Source of the DNA: Atherix ibis
Lineage: Eukaryota > Arthropoda > Insecta > Diptera > Athericidae
DNA length: 64,000 nucleotides
NCBI GenBank assembly: GCA_958298945.1
Contig: OY282609.1
Location: forward strand, 29,299,212-29,363,211
Direction: 5' to 3'
Part shown: piece after piece, positions 1 to 12,440 of the stretch
Numbering within the stretch: the stretch's first letter is position 1
How the letters are laid out: each line of letters starts with the position of its first letter
Notes under the pieces: generated by a model
Told to the model about the DNA's origin: nothing
Database searches by the model: none
What the model saw: only the letters and a program-made list of their open reading frames with translations
Made by a program: the position numbers and the translations under genes

Positions 1-426
1 ATTTGCCGACTCAATGAAAAAGCAAATAACAAATGAAATAAAACAAAACAAAAAAATGAAATTATCAATAAAATAAATTATGCCGGTTGGAATTTATTTC
101 GACCTATTTCACAATAAGATGATATCATACCATATACACGTATAATTTTGAATTATGCAAAATCAAAAAATAGGTTTCTGCTCAACATTAAATAGCCGAA
201 AATGGCATATCATAGCTGACAATTTTTCTATAATGTTGATCAAGTTTGATTCGGTATTTTTGTTTAATCGGCGCTTCTATAGATGGAATTTGCTATTCAA
301 AACAAGTTTTTCCGGAAACACGCCAATACGATTAAAGAAAATAAATTAATAAAAAAAATATTCATTTATCAATTATGTTGGCGAATATTGTTCCAACAGA
401 ATCTTAAATATTTTTAAGTATATATA
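1..426. other. AT-rich spacer
   Basis: AT-rich sequence with no convincing coding region, RNA gene or repeat. The only open frame is a short AT-biased one that resembles nothing recognisable. Confidence 0.6.
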
Positions 427-875
427 CGAGGTCTGTTCAAAAAGTATCGCGAATTTTGAATTTCCGCGGGTTACGTATATTCGATTTTTTATGGCGTTAT
501 GTTGGTACTCATGTCTCTCACTTATACCGACAAGTTCGGCCATTTTGAATGTTCAGTTAATTTTTAACAGCTGCTTTTCTTGCACGTGTTTTTGCTCGTC
601 TTCGATTTTTGCCCATTCCAAAAAATGGATCAAAGAATCTGTTTCGGGAATAAGAAAAAGTCACAGGGTGCCAGATCTGGGGAATACGGTAGCTGCGGTA
701 TTATTAGTGTGTTGTTTTTGGCCAAAAATTCGCGCACAAGCAACGATGCATGAGCAGGGTCGTTATCATGGTGCAAAAGCCAATTTTTGTTCTTCCACAA
801 ATTCGGGCGTTTCTGCGGGTTGCTTCACGTAACTTGCGCATAACTTGCAGGTAATATTCCTTATTGACCGTTCTA
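427..875 (-). mobile_element. Palindromic mariner-like element, truncated copy (P1)
   Basis: The left end GAGGTCTGTTCAAAAAG is shared by about a dozen copies in the window. It is followed by the ~200-bp arm that in complete copies lies 5' of the transposase start codon. After this arm the sequence jumps, at about 625-650, straight into the antisense of a transposase C-terminal region (CDFFLFPK). The original 3' end is therefore replaced by an inverted 5' arm. The copy stops at 875, where a Tc1-like fragment begins. Stops and frameshifts make it non-functional. Confidence 0.8.
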
Positions 876-1372
876 AGTACTGTCCATTTTGAGAAGGTCC
901 GTCTTACTAAGTACTGTCCGAAGTTATATTTTTATTTGTAAAAAGATCGGCACTCAGATTATGGACTAATTTGTATACTGTCGTACACTTTCTTTTTAAT
1001 TTAATTTTTGGAAATAAGATTTAAAAAAATTCATCTTGCAAGATAAAGATATGTTAATGAAATTGGTCGTCTACTTGAAATGAACCAATCTGCAGTTCAT
1101 TATATTTTGAAAGAGCCAAAATAAGTTCTATTTGGAACAAGAAGATTGGAACTGATAAAAAAATTATTGATGCGGAAGATCAATTTATGGTACTCACGAA
1201 TAGAAGGGATATAACACTAAGGGCATCAGAAATCACGTGGTCAAGTGCAGCGAGCGTGAGTACAGTAAAAATTCAGTTGTGACAGGCAGATCTGATGGGA
1301 CAAGTAGCGGTAAGAAAACCTTTACTTCATCCACAAAATAAGAAGAAAGGATTCGAATGGGATTGGTCACTG
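876..1372 (+). mobile_element. Tc1-like transposon 5' fragment (copy 1)
   Basis: Starts with AGTACTGTCC, repeated 30 bp further on. A plus-strand reading with frameshifts gives the paired helix-turn-helix region of a Tc1-family transposase: EIGRLLEMNQSAVHYILK, then VSTVK, then a segment like ADLMGQVAVRKPLL ending in NKKKGFEWDWSL. The DDE catalytic domain is absent, because the fragment ends where a mariner arm begins at about 1373. The same fragment with the same junction recurs at 24471-24932. Confidence 0.7.
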
Positions 1373-2130
1373 GAAGGTCTGTTCAAAAAGTATTGCGAAT
1401 TTTGAATTTTTGAGGGTCACGTATATTCGATTTTCGATTTTTTGTGGCGTTATGTTGGTACCCATGTCTCTCACTTATCAAAGTCAAAGAATCTGTCAAA
1501 GGGCGCCAGATCTGGGGAATACGGTGGCTGCGGCATTATTAATGTGTTGTTTTTGGCCAAAAATTCGCGCACAAGCAACGATGCGTAAGCAGGGGCGTTA
1601 TCATGGTGGAAAAGCCAATTTTTGTTCTTCCACAAATCCGGGCGTTTCTGCGGGTTGCTTCACGCAACTTGCCCATAACTTGCAGGTAATATTCCCTATT
1701 GACCATTCTTCCCTGTGGCAAAAACTCATGATGCACAACACCCCTGCAATCGAAGAAAACTGTAAGCAAAACCTTCACATTCGACCTAACTTGGCGTGCT
1801 TTTTTCGGTCTTGGCTCGTGCGGCAGCTTCCATTGGAATGATTGAGCTTTGGTTTCCACGTCATAACCATAAACCCATAATTCGTTACCAGTTATGATCG
1901 TCTGGAGCAAATTTGGGTCGTCGCGAACGGAGTCCAACAGTTTTTGATCGAAAATGGGCAAAAATCGAAGACTAGCCAAAACACGTGAAAGCAAAGCACC
2001 TGTCAAAAATTAACTGAACATTCAAAATGGCCGAACATGAGTACCAATATAACCTCACAAAAATATCGAAAATCGAATATACGTAACCCGCGGAAATTCA
2101 AAATTCGCGATACCTTTTGAGCAGACCTCG
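1373..2130 (-). mobile_element. Palindromic mariner-like element (P2)
   Basis: The left arm is shortened by a deletion after CTCTCACTTAT; the right end is TTTTGAGCAGACCTCG. Between them, on the minus strand (1539-2006), is a transposase core: FDQKLLDSVRDDPNLLQ, a YGYDVETKAQ block, and KLPHEPRPKKARQVRSNVKV. The first catalytic motif, TGDE in most copies, reads TGNE here, so the first Asp is lost. The frame breaks before the second catalytic Asp. It lies directly against the Tc1 fragment, as its counterpart at 24933 does. Confidence 0.8.
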
Positions 2131-3049
2131 TATTTTTTGTTACACTCTCTTCTTGTTTTCAAAGTAACTATTTCGCTTTAATTTTTAATTTTTCTAATAT
2201 CTTAACCTAATTGTAGGCTTTCCTTTTTCATCTTGTCCTTATATATGGTAATGAATTTATTTAAGAAATAATTAAAAACTACAAACTCTATTTAGTATAT
2301 ATACAATAATTATTCAAATAGCAGTGCAATGTAAAAGTTCTCCAATTAAAAAAACAATACTTAATCCAACCACAAAATTCGAAATATGTTATATTTCTTT
2401 ATTATATATAAAATGAAAATTTTTAAATAGAATTTTAACAGAATAAGATTTAATTAGAAAATATTTTTTTATTTTTATATTTTTCTGTTATTAGAAATGG
2501 ACAGAGAAAATGTAATTTAATCGAAAAGATGAATACCGCAGAGATCTTAAAATAAATATTTTGTAAAAAAAAAGCCAGTAGCAATTATTGAACTTTACAT
2601 GAAAAAACAAATACTGAGTTCCTTTTTTATAAGTACGAGTATAAGTTTACAGGGGATTTTTAATTCATATACTATACATACTTGACAAAAATACTAATTT
2701 CTTGCCACAAGTTAAATTTTTAGTTGATCCTGAGTACTTTTCTAAAATATTCCCTTTAAAGAAAAGACCAAACGTGGAAGTTATAAATTTTAGGTGAAAA
2801 ATAAAATTATATATTTAGGCAACACTTGATTTGAATATTAAATTATGATTTTGTTTGTAAGCAGACTCCGCTGACTAATGTCGGTTAATGCCGGGAATTT
2901 TTGGGTTAGAAAAATTGTTTTTCTTGTTAGAATGAGTTTTATAAAATTTAAAAAAATGCGCTTTCACTTTGTAAAAATACCAAATTTTTTGATCATTAAA
3001 TCGAAAATTCGTTGTTGACTTTTGGCAAGTACGGAATTTTTATGAAACA
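2131..3049. other. AT-rich spacer
   Basis: About 0.9 kb of A+T-rich DNA with stops in every frame. I see no gene, RNA or repeat in it. Confidence 0.6.
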
Positions 3050-3815
3050 CTAACAAAAATTAGAAGATCCCAATAAATCTCAAAGCCACTGTCTCTGTAG
3101 TCCTCGAATTGTGTTTCCGAAGAGGGTTATAGAAATAAAGTTCTCTTACGACAGGATATTTTTGGTAACGGGAAATATACAGGTCCTGAACAAAGAGTAC
3201 ATTAACATCACGATATATTACATTATTACAAACGTAACAGGAGGCATCTACAATACAATTTTGCGAAGCGTTTTAGATTATAAGAACTAGTTACGATAGG
3301 AATTGGAACGTTTCGATGAACCGCAAAGTTCAATTCCATAGGTCCTAATAGGTTTTGTAATTGAATTGTGTATTAACAGTTTATTAATTTATTATTAGTA
3401 TCGTACGGTTGTCTAGTAGTCTAATTAGTCTCGTATTCGGCTCCAAAGAAAACTCATCTAGATGACGTCCTGAGTAACGGTTTTTAATACATGGTAGAAT
3501 TATGTTGTCTTTAAGGTATAAAGGTAAAATGCTTTTGACAAAGAGTGAAAGTAATGTGAGCAGTCTTCTGTTCACTAAGCTTTACTCTCCATCTCGTAAG
3601 GCAGGCTTGTCAATTATGCATATGGTATTATAAATTATTAGAAGCTTTATCAGCATTTATGGGTAGTAAGTATGGCCGTATGATCGGTATAAGTGGCAAT
3701 GATAGCATTAGAAACAGACGGGATATCATGGGTATAAATATTACATAAAATGGGACGCGGCAGACTGCCTTGTAAGAATCCAACTCAAATAGGATTTATT
3801 TCTAAGTACAGCTAC
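3050..3815 (-). pseudogene. Jockey-type LINE reverse transcriptase fragment
   Basis: The minus strand reads, with frameshifts, as the second half of a jockey-clade reverse transcriptase. Around 3740-3780 there is a degraded PQG-box (LQGSLPRPILCNIYTHDIP), where the jockey consensus is close to PQGSVLGPTLYN. It is followed by IIATYTDHTAIL, the decayed A/FADD catalytic box (ADD now TDH). Further down, LLIHNSITKPIRTYGIELCGS matches the thumb-region block ILKPIWTYGIQLWG. The 5' part of the element and any RNase H region are missing. It is an inactive, 5'-truncated relic. Confidence 0.7.
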
Positions 3816-3864
3816 TTGGAAATAATATTAGGTAAGTCATGAATTTAGAATATGGTAATATGTA

Positions 3865-4745
3865 TTAGGTGTATAAGCTTAAATCCGCTGTTTGGTCATA
3901 GATGGCGTAAGTGAGCGTATTAAGCTACCATGGGCACACCATACTTTTTTTTATGAGTTTGACAGCTATCAACATTAATCAGTGCACATTGTTAGCAATT
4001 TCGTACAACAACATACATTTTTCCTTTGGTAATCATGTCTAGTTTTGTGCCAGAAAAAGAGCATATGCGGGAAGCTCTGCTTATCTGCTTCAATTTGAAG
4101 AAATCGGCCACCGAATCACATCGAATGCTTATGGAGCCCTATGGTGATAGTGCTTTATCGGAAACAACATTCCGAGATTGGTTTCGTCCTGCATCGGATT
4201 GTGACAGGCGATGAAAAGTGAATATATTTCGAGAATCCTAAACATAAGAAATCGTGAGTTGATCCCGGCCAACGATCAACATCTTCCCCAAGACCAAATC
4301 GCTTCGGACGGAAGACGATGCTGTACGTTTGGTGGGATCAGCAGGGTATCGTCTATTATGAGATGTTGAAACATGGTGAAACTGTTAATGCCCACAGCTG
4401 CCACCGACAACTGATCAAATTGCACCGTGCTCTACGTGAAAAAAGGACGGATTATCAACAAAGAAAGACATGACAAGCTGATTTTCCTCCACGACAACGC
4501 ACCATCGCACACATCAAAAATGGTGCAAAACTACTTGGAGATACTCAACTGGAAGGTGCTACCCCACTCCGCTTATTCACCAGACCTAACCCCTTCCGAC
4601 TACCACCTGTTTTCGTCGATGGGTCACGCGCTCGCTGAGCAGCACTTTGATTCTTATGAAAACGTCCGAAAATGGCTTTGGCTTGATGAGGAATTTTTTT
4701 GGCGTGATATCCACAAATTGCCCGAGAGATGGAGTACAATTTCGA
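3865..4745 (+). mobile_element. Mos1-like (mauritiana subfamily) mariner, deleted copy (M1)
   Basis: The 5' end AGGTGTATAAGCTTAAATCC matches the ends of the other two copies (15038 and 62928). The start codon at 4035 opens MSSFVPEKEHMREALLICFN, the mariner N-terminal DNA-binding region. After RDWF (about 4185) the coding sequence jumps to HRIVTGDEK, an internal deletion of roughly 110 codons that also shifts frame. The catalytic blocks HDNAPSHTSKM and YSPDLTPSDYHLF are readable downstream. The 3' end is lost after LPERW. Non-autonomous. Confidence 0.8.
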
Positions 4746-6388
4746 TATCCTTTAATATCTCAAAATGTAAAAAAAATCTTAATTTTTTTTTGTTATCAAA
4801 AAAATTATTGATTAAGATTTTGTTGATTGAAAATAATTTTTTTTTGTAATATTGTAGAATAAAGGAAAAGTTAATTTATGAATTTGACATAATAACATAA
4901 TTATTCAAAATAAAGACAGTAATTTATCTTTTTTTTATGATGACCTTTTAAAACAAATGAAATACGAGTATTGGCAGGATAAAAAATTAATCAATATTAA
5001 AATTTATTTAATAAATATTGCATGGCTATGTTAATAACCATTGAGTGGTAATAACCATTATAATAAAATAAAAATCTTTGTACTTTTAATTCTCCGTTCA
5101 GTATTATTGATTGAATGGAATTACCGACGTAACTTTCCAAAGATGAGCAACAAAATTCTTCGGAAATATTAAATTCATATTTCGACATCTGAAGTTAACT
5201 AATTAGCCCACACACATTATGTTCATCATATTTTTTTTAATAATGATGATTTTTCTAAAATAATTGTGCCTATGAACAGTCAATAGTTTAATCTATCAAT
5301 AATTATCCAGCATTAATACTGTAGAAAAATAATCATCCGTAAATACTGAGATTTGAGTTAAGTATCCGCAAATTGACATGAGCTCACGTACGAGTCAAAT
5401 ATCAAAAACACTCTCATTCATGGTACCATATATCTACTCACACAAGCAATTTTTTTTTAAACAGAAATTTGTAATAATTTTATTAACCTTCAAATAGGTT
5501 TATTACTTTATTAACAGTAACAATAAACATTGAAATATTTGTAAATGTAAGGTATGTATCGATCGTGATATATAAATAAAAACGTTTAATGTTATCATTA
5601 AAAAAGAAAAAAAAGATCATTTTTTTAGTATTTTAATTTTTTTTTTTTTGACAAATTTCGAATTTATATTTTTTTGCAAATATTAACCGACTGTCATTGT
5701 AATTAATTATTTTGAACTGTCAGCATTTCGGTACTTTCATTGAAAAAGATGTACTTTTTTACTTACAGGTGGCATTTTTTTACATTTTTATTATTATTAT
5801 TATTATTATTATTTTTATGGTCAACACCACAAATACATGAGTATGTAATTACATTCCAATAAAAAAATATATTTAAATGGAATTTCTATGGTAAAGAAAT
5901 TGGTACTCCCCGAATGATGACGAATAGTTTTTTATTGCAAACTCTCTTAAATAACCTGTCTTTGTGTTTACGCGATAATCACACTTCAGGGCATTCGTAA
6001 ACGAAAATTATTTTTCAGTTTGTTTTTGAAAGTATTAAAATATTTCTTAATGTAGATGATAATTTCTCATCAATAACTATTTAGATACGTGGATTTCCCC
6101 TTTTTCGAGGATTTTTTTTTTCTTTTTCAAGCAGAGAAAAAAAACTCCTTTCATTAATGAAATATATGCGATAATAATAATTAAATCAAACAAATTGTAT
6201 GAAAGCGTTATTCCCATACTTTATATTTGTTTTTTTTTTGTATAACTTCTGACAAGAAAACTAACTAGAATATTAAATATATATTATTGAACATATAATT
6301 TTGCTTTCTGTATCAAAAATCACATTTTTTAAATTAACACTTTTATATTGTATATAAAAGTAAAATAAGCTTGGATATTGATATATAC
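4746..6388. other. AT-rich spacer
   Basis: About 1.6 kb of A+T-rich DNA with poly-A and poly-T runs. It holds the TTA microsatellite listed separately. I see no gene or RNA here. Confidence 0.55.
5788..5813. repeat. (TTA)n microsatellite
   Basis: About eight uninterrupted TTA units inside AT-rich spacer. Similar ATT/AAT arrays occur at 10280, 54753 and 55021. Confidence 0.9.
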
Positions 6389-7651
6389 GCGGTCTGTTCA
6401 AAAAGTATCGCGAATTTTTTGTTTTTTCAAAATTATTTTTTTATTCATGAATATCTATTTTGTCCCCTTCAAAGTAATCCCCACCAGATATTATACACTT
6501 GTGCCAACCGTTTTTTCCAATCATCGAAGCACTTCAAAAAATCATTTTTTGTGATCTTGTTCAGCTCCCCCTTCGATGGCGTCTTTATTTCCTCAATCGT
6601 AGCGTAGCATCGTCCTTTCCTGGGGCTCTTCAGTTTCGGGAACAAGAAAAAGTCACAGGGAACCAGATCTAGGGAATACGGTGGCTGCGTTATTATTAGT
6701 GTATTATTTTTGGCCAAAAATGGCAAAAGGCAATATTTGTTCTTCCACAAATGCAGGCATTTCTGGTGGATTGTTTCGCGCAACTTACACATAACTTACA
6801 GGTAATATTTCTTGTTGACCGTTCTACCCTGTGTTAAGAACTCATGATGCACAACGCCTCTGCAATCGAAGAAAACTGTAAGCAAAACCTTCATATTCGA
6901 CCGAACTTGGCGCGCTTTTTTCGGTCTTGACTTGTGCGGCAGCTTTCATTGGGATGTTTGAGCTTTGGTTTCCACGTCATAACCATAAACCCCTGATTCG
7001 TCACCAGTTATGACCCTCTGCAGCAAATTAAGGTCGTCGTGGACAGAGTCCAACAGCTCCTTACCAATGTTAATGCGATGCTGTTTTTGGTCGAAATTGA
7101 GCAATTTTGGTACGAATTTCGCGGCGACCCGTCTCACGCCAAAAACATTGTTAAAAATCGAATGGCATGAGCCAATCGATATGTTTAAGTCCTCAGCAAC
7201 TTCTCTAACAGTGATTCGACGATTGAACAATACTAATGTTTTCGTCTGTTGTTGACGTGCTCGGGCGTCCGACACGCTTTTCGTCGTTCACATCTTCTCG
7301 GCCCTCTGAGAGCATTTTATACCACCGATAAACATTGCTTCGGTTCAAGGTAGCTTCACCTTAAGCCACACTCAACATTCGAAATGCGTCCGCCCAATTA
7401 ATTTTATTTTTCACACAAAATTTTATACAGATTTTTTGATCCATTTTTTGTAATGGGCAAAAATTGAACACGAGCCAAAACACGTGCAAGCAAACCAGCT
7501 GTCAAAAATTAACTGTACATTCAAAATGGCCGATCATGTCGGCATAAGTAAGAGACATGAGTACCAACATAACGGTATAAAAAAAATCGAAAATCGAATG
7601 TACGTAACCCGCGGAAATTCAAAATTCGCGATACTTTTTGAACAGACCTTG
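6389..7651 (-). mobile_element. Mariner-like element with both original ends, degenerate (F1)
   Basis: This copy keeps the original architecture. Its left boundary is the authentic 3' end (GGTCTGTTCAAAAAGTATCG leading into the end of the transposase at GGDYF). Its right boundary is the 5' arm ending at 7651. On the minus strand the transposase starts near 7443 (MDQKICIKFCVKN) and includes the helix-turn-helix segment (RITVREVAEDLNISIGSC). Stops, frameshifts and a deletion break it: the LLHHDNAPAHASLLVRE block with the second catalytic Asp is missing, leaving LLPFLAKNNTL. The copy at 34834 carries the same deletion. Confidence 0.8.
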
Positions 7652-8689
7652 TATGTATTAAAAAATTTTACGAAATGCATTGTTTTTTTTTTCATAAAAT
7701 TTATATTCAGAGTTAAGTAAATCACGATTCATATTAAATTCTGTATACGCTAATGATTATACTCGTAATAACCTAAATAAATCACGATTGAACTATTTTG
7801 TTTTGCGTAAAACTAATGCAAAAGGCAACAAAATAAGTTTGTAAACAAAATATCACGTGCAAATAATAGTTAAGAAATATTTACATTAAAAAAATGTTAA
7901 ATTTTTTATTTATGTAAATTTAAACAGCAAAACAAAATTGATGAAATTTGTCAAGTTAATAATGTGTAAAATAGTATACTTTATAAAGCTTTAAAGGACT
8001 ATATTTTATTCTATGTGTAGACTTTATCATAGGCATCCAATTGGCAAATACCATAATTCAGCTTACACAAATAAAGCCTGTAATAACTGTCAACTTGAGA
8101 TTGAGCTGTCATCGAAAATCGTGTATATAAAGTGAATCAAAAACAGTGAATTTGAAAGGCAACTAAATGAAAGAAATTGTTCTGAGCAACGCTGTTATCA
8201 TTGTTGTTCTGAGCAAGAGTCGAAGCACTGTGGGTAAGGTATAAGCCCATCAACAGAAATTGTAGACTCTATTTGAAAATCTCTATACCAAATCTTTTAT
8301 AAGCAACTAACTAACGAATGCGATGAGCGAGTATTTAGACACTAGAAGGAAAAGCGTCAAAAGTTATCAACTCGAAAAGAAAACAAAAGAAGGAAACCGT
8401 CAACAGAAACTTAATAGAAAAAGGTGTCAACAACGAAATGGAATTTAAATAAAAAGCACAATCAATGGCAGCAGTGGCCATAACAGGATTCTATTTAAAA
8501 ACAAATACAAAGTCACCTAAGAGGTGTGGCAGGAAGGAAACGAAACTAATTTTTTTGCAACAATGTTATTTTATTTTTATATATCAATGATATCCTCTTC
8601 ATTGAGGTTCTACTGGGGCAGCAATACATCGGTATTACACTCCTTTGGATGCTATCGACAGCATCCATATGACATCATTTCAATTTTTT
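7652..8689. other. AT-rich spacer
   Basis: A+T-rich sequence. Around 8080-8500 base composition is more even, but I find no sustained reading frame, family motif or RNA. Confidence 0.5.
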
Positions 8690-9115
8690 ATCTTAAAAAC
8701 AAGAAAATGCCACACAGACTAAAATCAGGAGAAAAGTACTGAGATTAGGTGAATAAAGGGGCTGAAGAAACACAGGAATCCTCTTCTCTGCCAAAAACTG
8801 GTTGAGGAAGATGGCCGTGTCACAGGAGAGTTCTCATGGTGGAGCATATTCAATCTGACGTGAAGAACCCTCAACTCAGTACTTATCAGCTTCATTGACA
8901 ATCGACGATCTGATCTCACAAGAGCCTTCACTAATTCCAAATTTTCATCACTTTACCATCTGAAAGCGTCCCTGAACTAGGTTCATCTTCCACTGCTTCC
9001 CGGCCCTCAACAAAAGCTTTATATCACCGAAAAACTTGTGACATTGATAAGGAATATTTCGCACAGAATCGTTGCCAGGTTTCGTAAGTCAAACTCGCGG
9101 ATTCACCAAGCTAAC
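8690..9115 (-). pseudogene. Degenerate mariner-like transposase remnant
   Basis: Read on the minus strand with frameshifts, it gives a helix-turn-helix linker like YKAFVEGREAVEDEPSSGTLSDGK, then ELVKALVRSDRRLSMKLIS. After a large internal deletion comes MLHHENSPV with remains of FLAEKRIPV and YSPNLS. This is the order in mariner-like transposases with a LHHDNAPAH second catalytic block, so it is a relic of a third, more diverged mariner lineage. The original terminal repeats were not found. Confidence 0.6.
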
Positions 9116-12100
9116 CACAAAATTTGATGCCACATCGTTACACAACAAAAACACAACTTTACTTATCGTACTCTATAGATCATATAGTTACAGTGAGCAA
9201 AAAATTGTATTTATTATATTAGCACATATAAACTGTATCTTTACAATGAGTTGATAAATATAGTCAATAGTCTGATAAATAAGCAATATATTCATAAAAA
9301 TATGATAACAGATTTATAATTGGTAATCAAGATAAGTCTAGTCTTAGAGAGATCTCTCAATTAAGTTCGAAGAGCTTTGACTTTTTATTGTTTCTCAAAA
9401 TACGAATACAAACACACAATATTGTTCCTTGCGCTCTCACTAACTAAATTTTAGGTACAATCTTTTTGTGGACAATCTTATAAGCGACAAATTTTTTTCG
9501 TACTCATATACAATACATACACGTATATGCTATATTAACATTAAATCCACATTAATATAGTTTATGTTAAGTGAGTTGTGTTAGCAATAAATAGTAGTAA
9601 AAATAAAAAATAAAAATATAATAAATAAAACAGAAGAAAAGCTCATAAAAATAAAAACAAAAGTGATGTGTACTATCAGCTGAGTGAGTGAGTCTTCGTA
9701 AATTTTCTACTTTGAAGACCTACCTTGCAGTCACAGTAACAGGTTGGCAACGTGTTTGAGCACACAGTCTCTCGAATATAACTTCTGTTGTAAACGAGTT
9801 ATCACACTCAGTCTGCTAGAAACCAATTCACAAATAAGATCAACAATAAAAATAAGACGATTTACTTTAAAACAAAAATTCTAATGTGAAGACAAAACTT
9901 TTAAGCAAAATCAAACTAAAAGAAAAACAATTGTTTTGAGTTTTGTTTATCAAAAAAATTATTATTTTTCATAAATAAAACAAATAATATACAATAAAAA
10001 AAAAAGTTTTTAATAACCAAAAGTAAATTTTTTTTTTTTAAAAAAATAGTGATTTTTTTAAGCTTTAATCTAATTACTGGAAGTGTGAAAGTGAAGGTAG
10101 ATTAATGAGTTATGAATGAAATAATTTACCTATACAAAAAATGTTATAAATTTGCACCTTAAAACAATAAAAGTACAAAAATTTTCAACAAAAGTTCATA
10201 GTTTGTCAATCTCTAATTAATAGGATATAATATTTTTTTGATAAATAATTAAATAGTACGGGAAAAATTAAAAAAAGAATATAATAATAATAATAATAAT
10301 AAATACAAGTTCCTTAAAAAAATTTTACAAACATAGTTTTTATTTAAAAATAAAAAATAAGTTATAAAATAAATGTCTTTAGTATAATTAAGAAAAATTT
10401 ACTTTACTTCTTCCGTTCAAAGCAGATAAAAGAAATTGTTTCTTTTTAAATTAGAATATTGAAGTTCTTGATTATATATTCTATCACATCCAAAATTAAT
10501 TAATTGAATATAAAAGCAACATTGTAATTTTATAAAGTAATTTAATTGAGTATTATTGTAGAAATTTAGTGAAACAATATAGTCCATATGACCAGTTTTG
10601 GAATAATTTCGGACAAAAAATGATTTTATATTTATTACCACAGAACTATTTTTAGGAATATTTTTCAATTCAAATCGAAAATATTCTAAAAAGTATTTGG
10701 TTTTAATTCAACAGCAAAAATGCTTTAATTACAAATTAAAATTATTAGGAAATATTTATTAAAAAATGTATTTTTACAAAATAAATACTAATTAAAACTA
10801 ATATTTAAATTAAATAAATTATTGATAAAAAAAAAGAGAATTTTACATTTGTTAAACATGAATGATTTCAACGTGTTTCAGACATAAAAAATTTGTTCAC
10901 GATTTAAATTTTATCATGATTCAAATTAGAAGTGCGATAAGACTACGTTAGGGGAGACCATATAGAATTTGTGTTCCTATTTTCCTTTTTTTTTATGTAT
11001 TATTTTACTTAGTTTTTCTTCTTCTTATATTGTAAATAAAGTTTTTTTTAGACATTTGAAATTATTGAGGAAAAACCTTATTAATAATTAAATTTTGAAT
11101 GCATTATAAAATAGTCGACAAAAAAGATCTTGTGTTTTCCCCTAATAAATTTGTTATCTTGTTTTTATATTTTAATAATTTTCCTTCTCTTTTTTGTTCC
11201 TCTTAATCTCTTCTGGTATTTGTTTTTTGTTCTCTTTCGATCTTAATCTCTTCAGGTACATATTTTTTGTTTATTTTTTAAAAATATATTAATAGGTAAA
11301 AAATAATTTGAACTTATATGAAAACATTTTTCATACTGATGCAAAATAACCAAAGAAAATAATGAATTTTGTGTATGTAATTATAGAAGTTTAATAATAT
11401 ATACGTTTTTTTTGACAAAATTATATGTGCCATTTAAATTTACTTTTTTTTATGAAAAAAAAAAATTACAACAATCCAAAAATAACAAACGGGTATAAAT
11501 ATCAAAGCCGTGTTCATTACTTGAAAAATGTCCAAATTTTAATAAGGGAGTGGAAAGATTTTAATATTTTAATGTAATAAAGAAACATAAAAATTCTTAG
11601 TTTAAACATAACATATGTAAAATTGCACAGTGCCTCGATTCTTGCTCAGAACAAGAATTTTTTTGGTTAGTTTGTATGGAAAGTCCTTTGAACTATAGCT
11701 TAAAGAGTACTTTTCAGTACTACAATCATGAGGCCATTTGGCGACTTCAAGTTTCGCGTGGGTGGTCGTTACCAGTTTCCTAAGCAACGCTGTTAAATAA
11801 GTACAATTTGTATGCTATATTTTAAGTCAAACATCTTAAATCACAGAAATGCATTAAATCAAGCCTTTCAAACATACAAAATAAAATATTAAAATTATCA
11901 AATCCAAACGAAAAATTGCAAATAAAATAAAATAACAACTTTCATATACATTTTTATTTAATAAATGACAGTATAAAATTTAAAAGGTAAAACTTATGAT
12001 CATTCGCTGATTAAATGGTCCAACCGGTCAAAGAACTCTTGCTTAAATATCTGTAAAATTGTAAAAAATTCAGAAATTTATTTTAGACGAAGCAAAAACT

Positions 12101-12149
12101 AAATGGGAAGTAATAATTTGTTGCAAAGACGCAAAAACAGAATATGCGA
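9116..12149. other. AT-rich intergenic DNA, possible distal 5' exon
   Basis: Mostly A/T-rich with poly-A and poly-T runs. The segment 9665-10096 is less biased at its start and ends in GTGAAG followed by GTAGAT, a plausible splice donor. It has the A-rich look of an insect 5' untranslated exon, but nothing proves transcription. Its only possible plus-strand partner in the window is the oxidase gene at 26.6 kb. The open frame at 11602-11787 (minus) resembles nothing I recognise. Confidence 0.35.
10280..10301. repeat. (ATA)n microsatellite
   Basis: About seven ATA/TAA units in AT-rich DNA. Confidence 0.9.
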
Positions 12150-12405
12150 ATTTGGTGAAAAAATTCCGATTTATTTGGTAAAAAAAGTCCAACTTGAACA
12201 AAGTTAAATTTTTTTGGTGAAAAGTCCGAAATTTTCTGGACAAAAAAGTCCGATTTTTTTAATGTAAAAGGTCCTATTTTTTGTAATAAAAAGTTGTATT
12301 ATTCTTGTATCGAAAACAATCCGATTATTTTGGTGAAGAAAATCCAATATTTTTGTTGAAAAATCCGAATTTTTTTTGGTGAACAAATTTTAAATTTTGT
12401 TGATT
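12150..12405. repeat. Degenerate ~30-bp minisatellite
   Basis: About eight diverged tandem units, each built on a core like TTTGGTGAAAAAAGTCCGAT. On the minus strand the period is visible as a repeating FTKKN-SDF pattern of about ten codons. It is a tandem repeat, not a gene. It lies 36 bp left of a mariner copy. Confidence 0.65.
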
Positions 12406-12440
12406 TAAAAAGTTAAATATAAACCAAAATATTTAAGCAT

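Noticed and set aside
491..832. Plus-strand 113-codon frame and its many look-alikes (MALCWYSCLSLIPTSSAIL)
   Set aside because: These frames recur in every mariner copy because they are antisense or arm translations of the element; no independent coding evidence.
4545..4739. Minus-strand frame opposite the Mos1-like transposase
   Set aside because: Shadow of the plus-strand transposase, whose catalytic motifs are unmistakable.
11602..11787. Minus-strand 61-codon frame
   Set aside because: No motif, no splice or promoter context and atypical start; recorded as unassigned spacer.
12204..12386. Minus-strand Lys/Phe-rich small protein
   Set aside because: It is the translation of a degenerate tandem repeat and has no start context or neighbours that suggest a gene.
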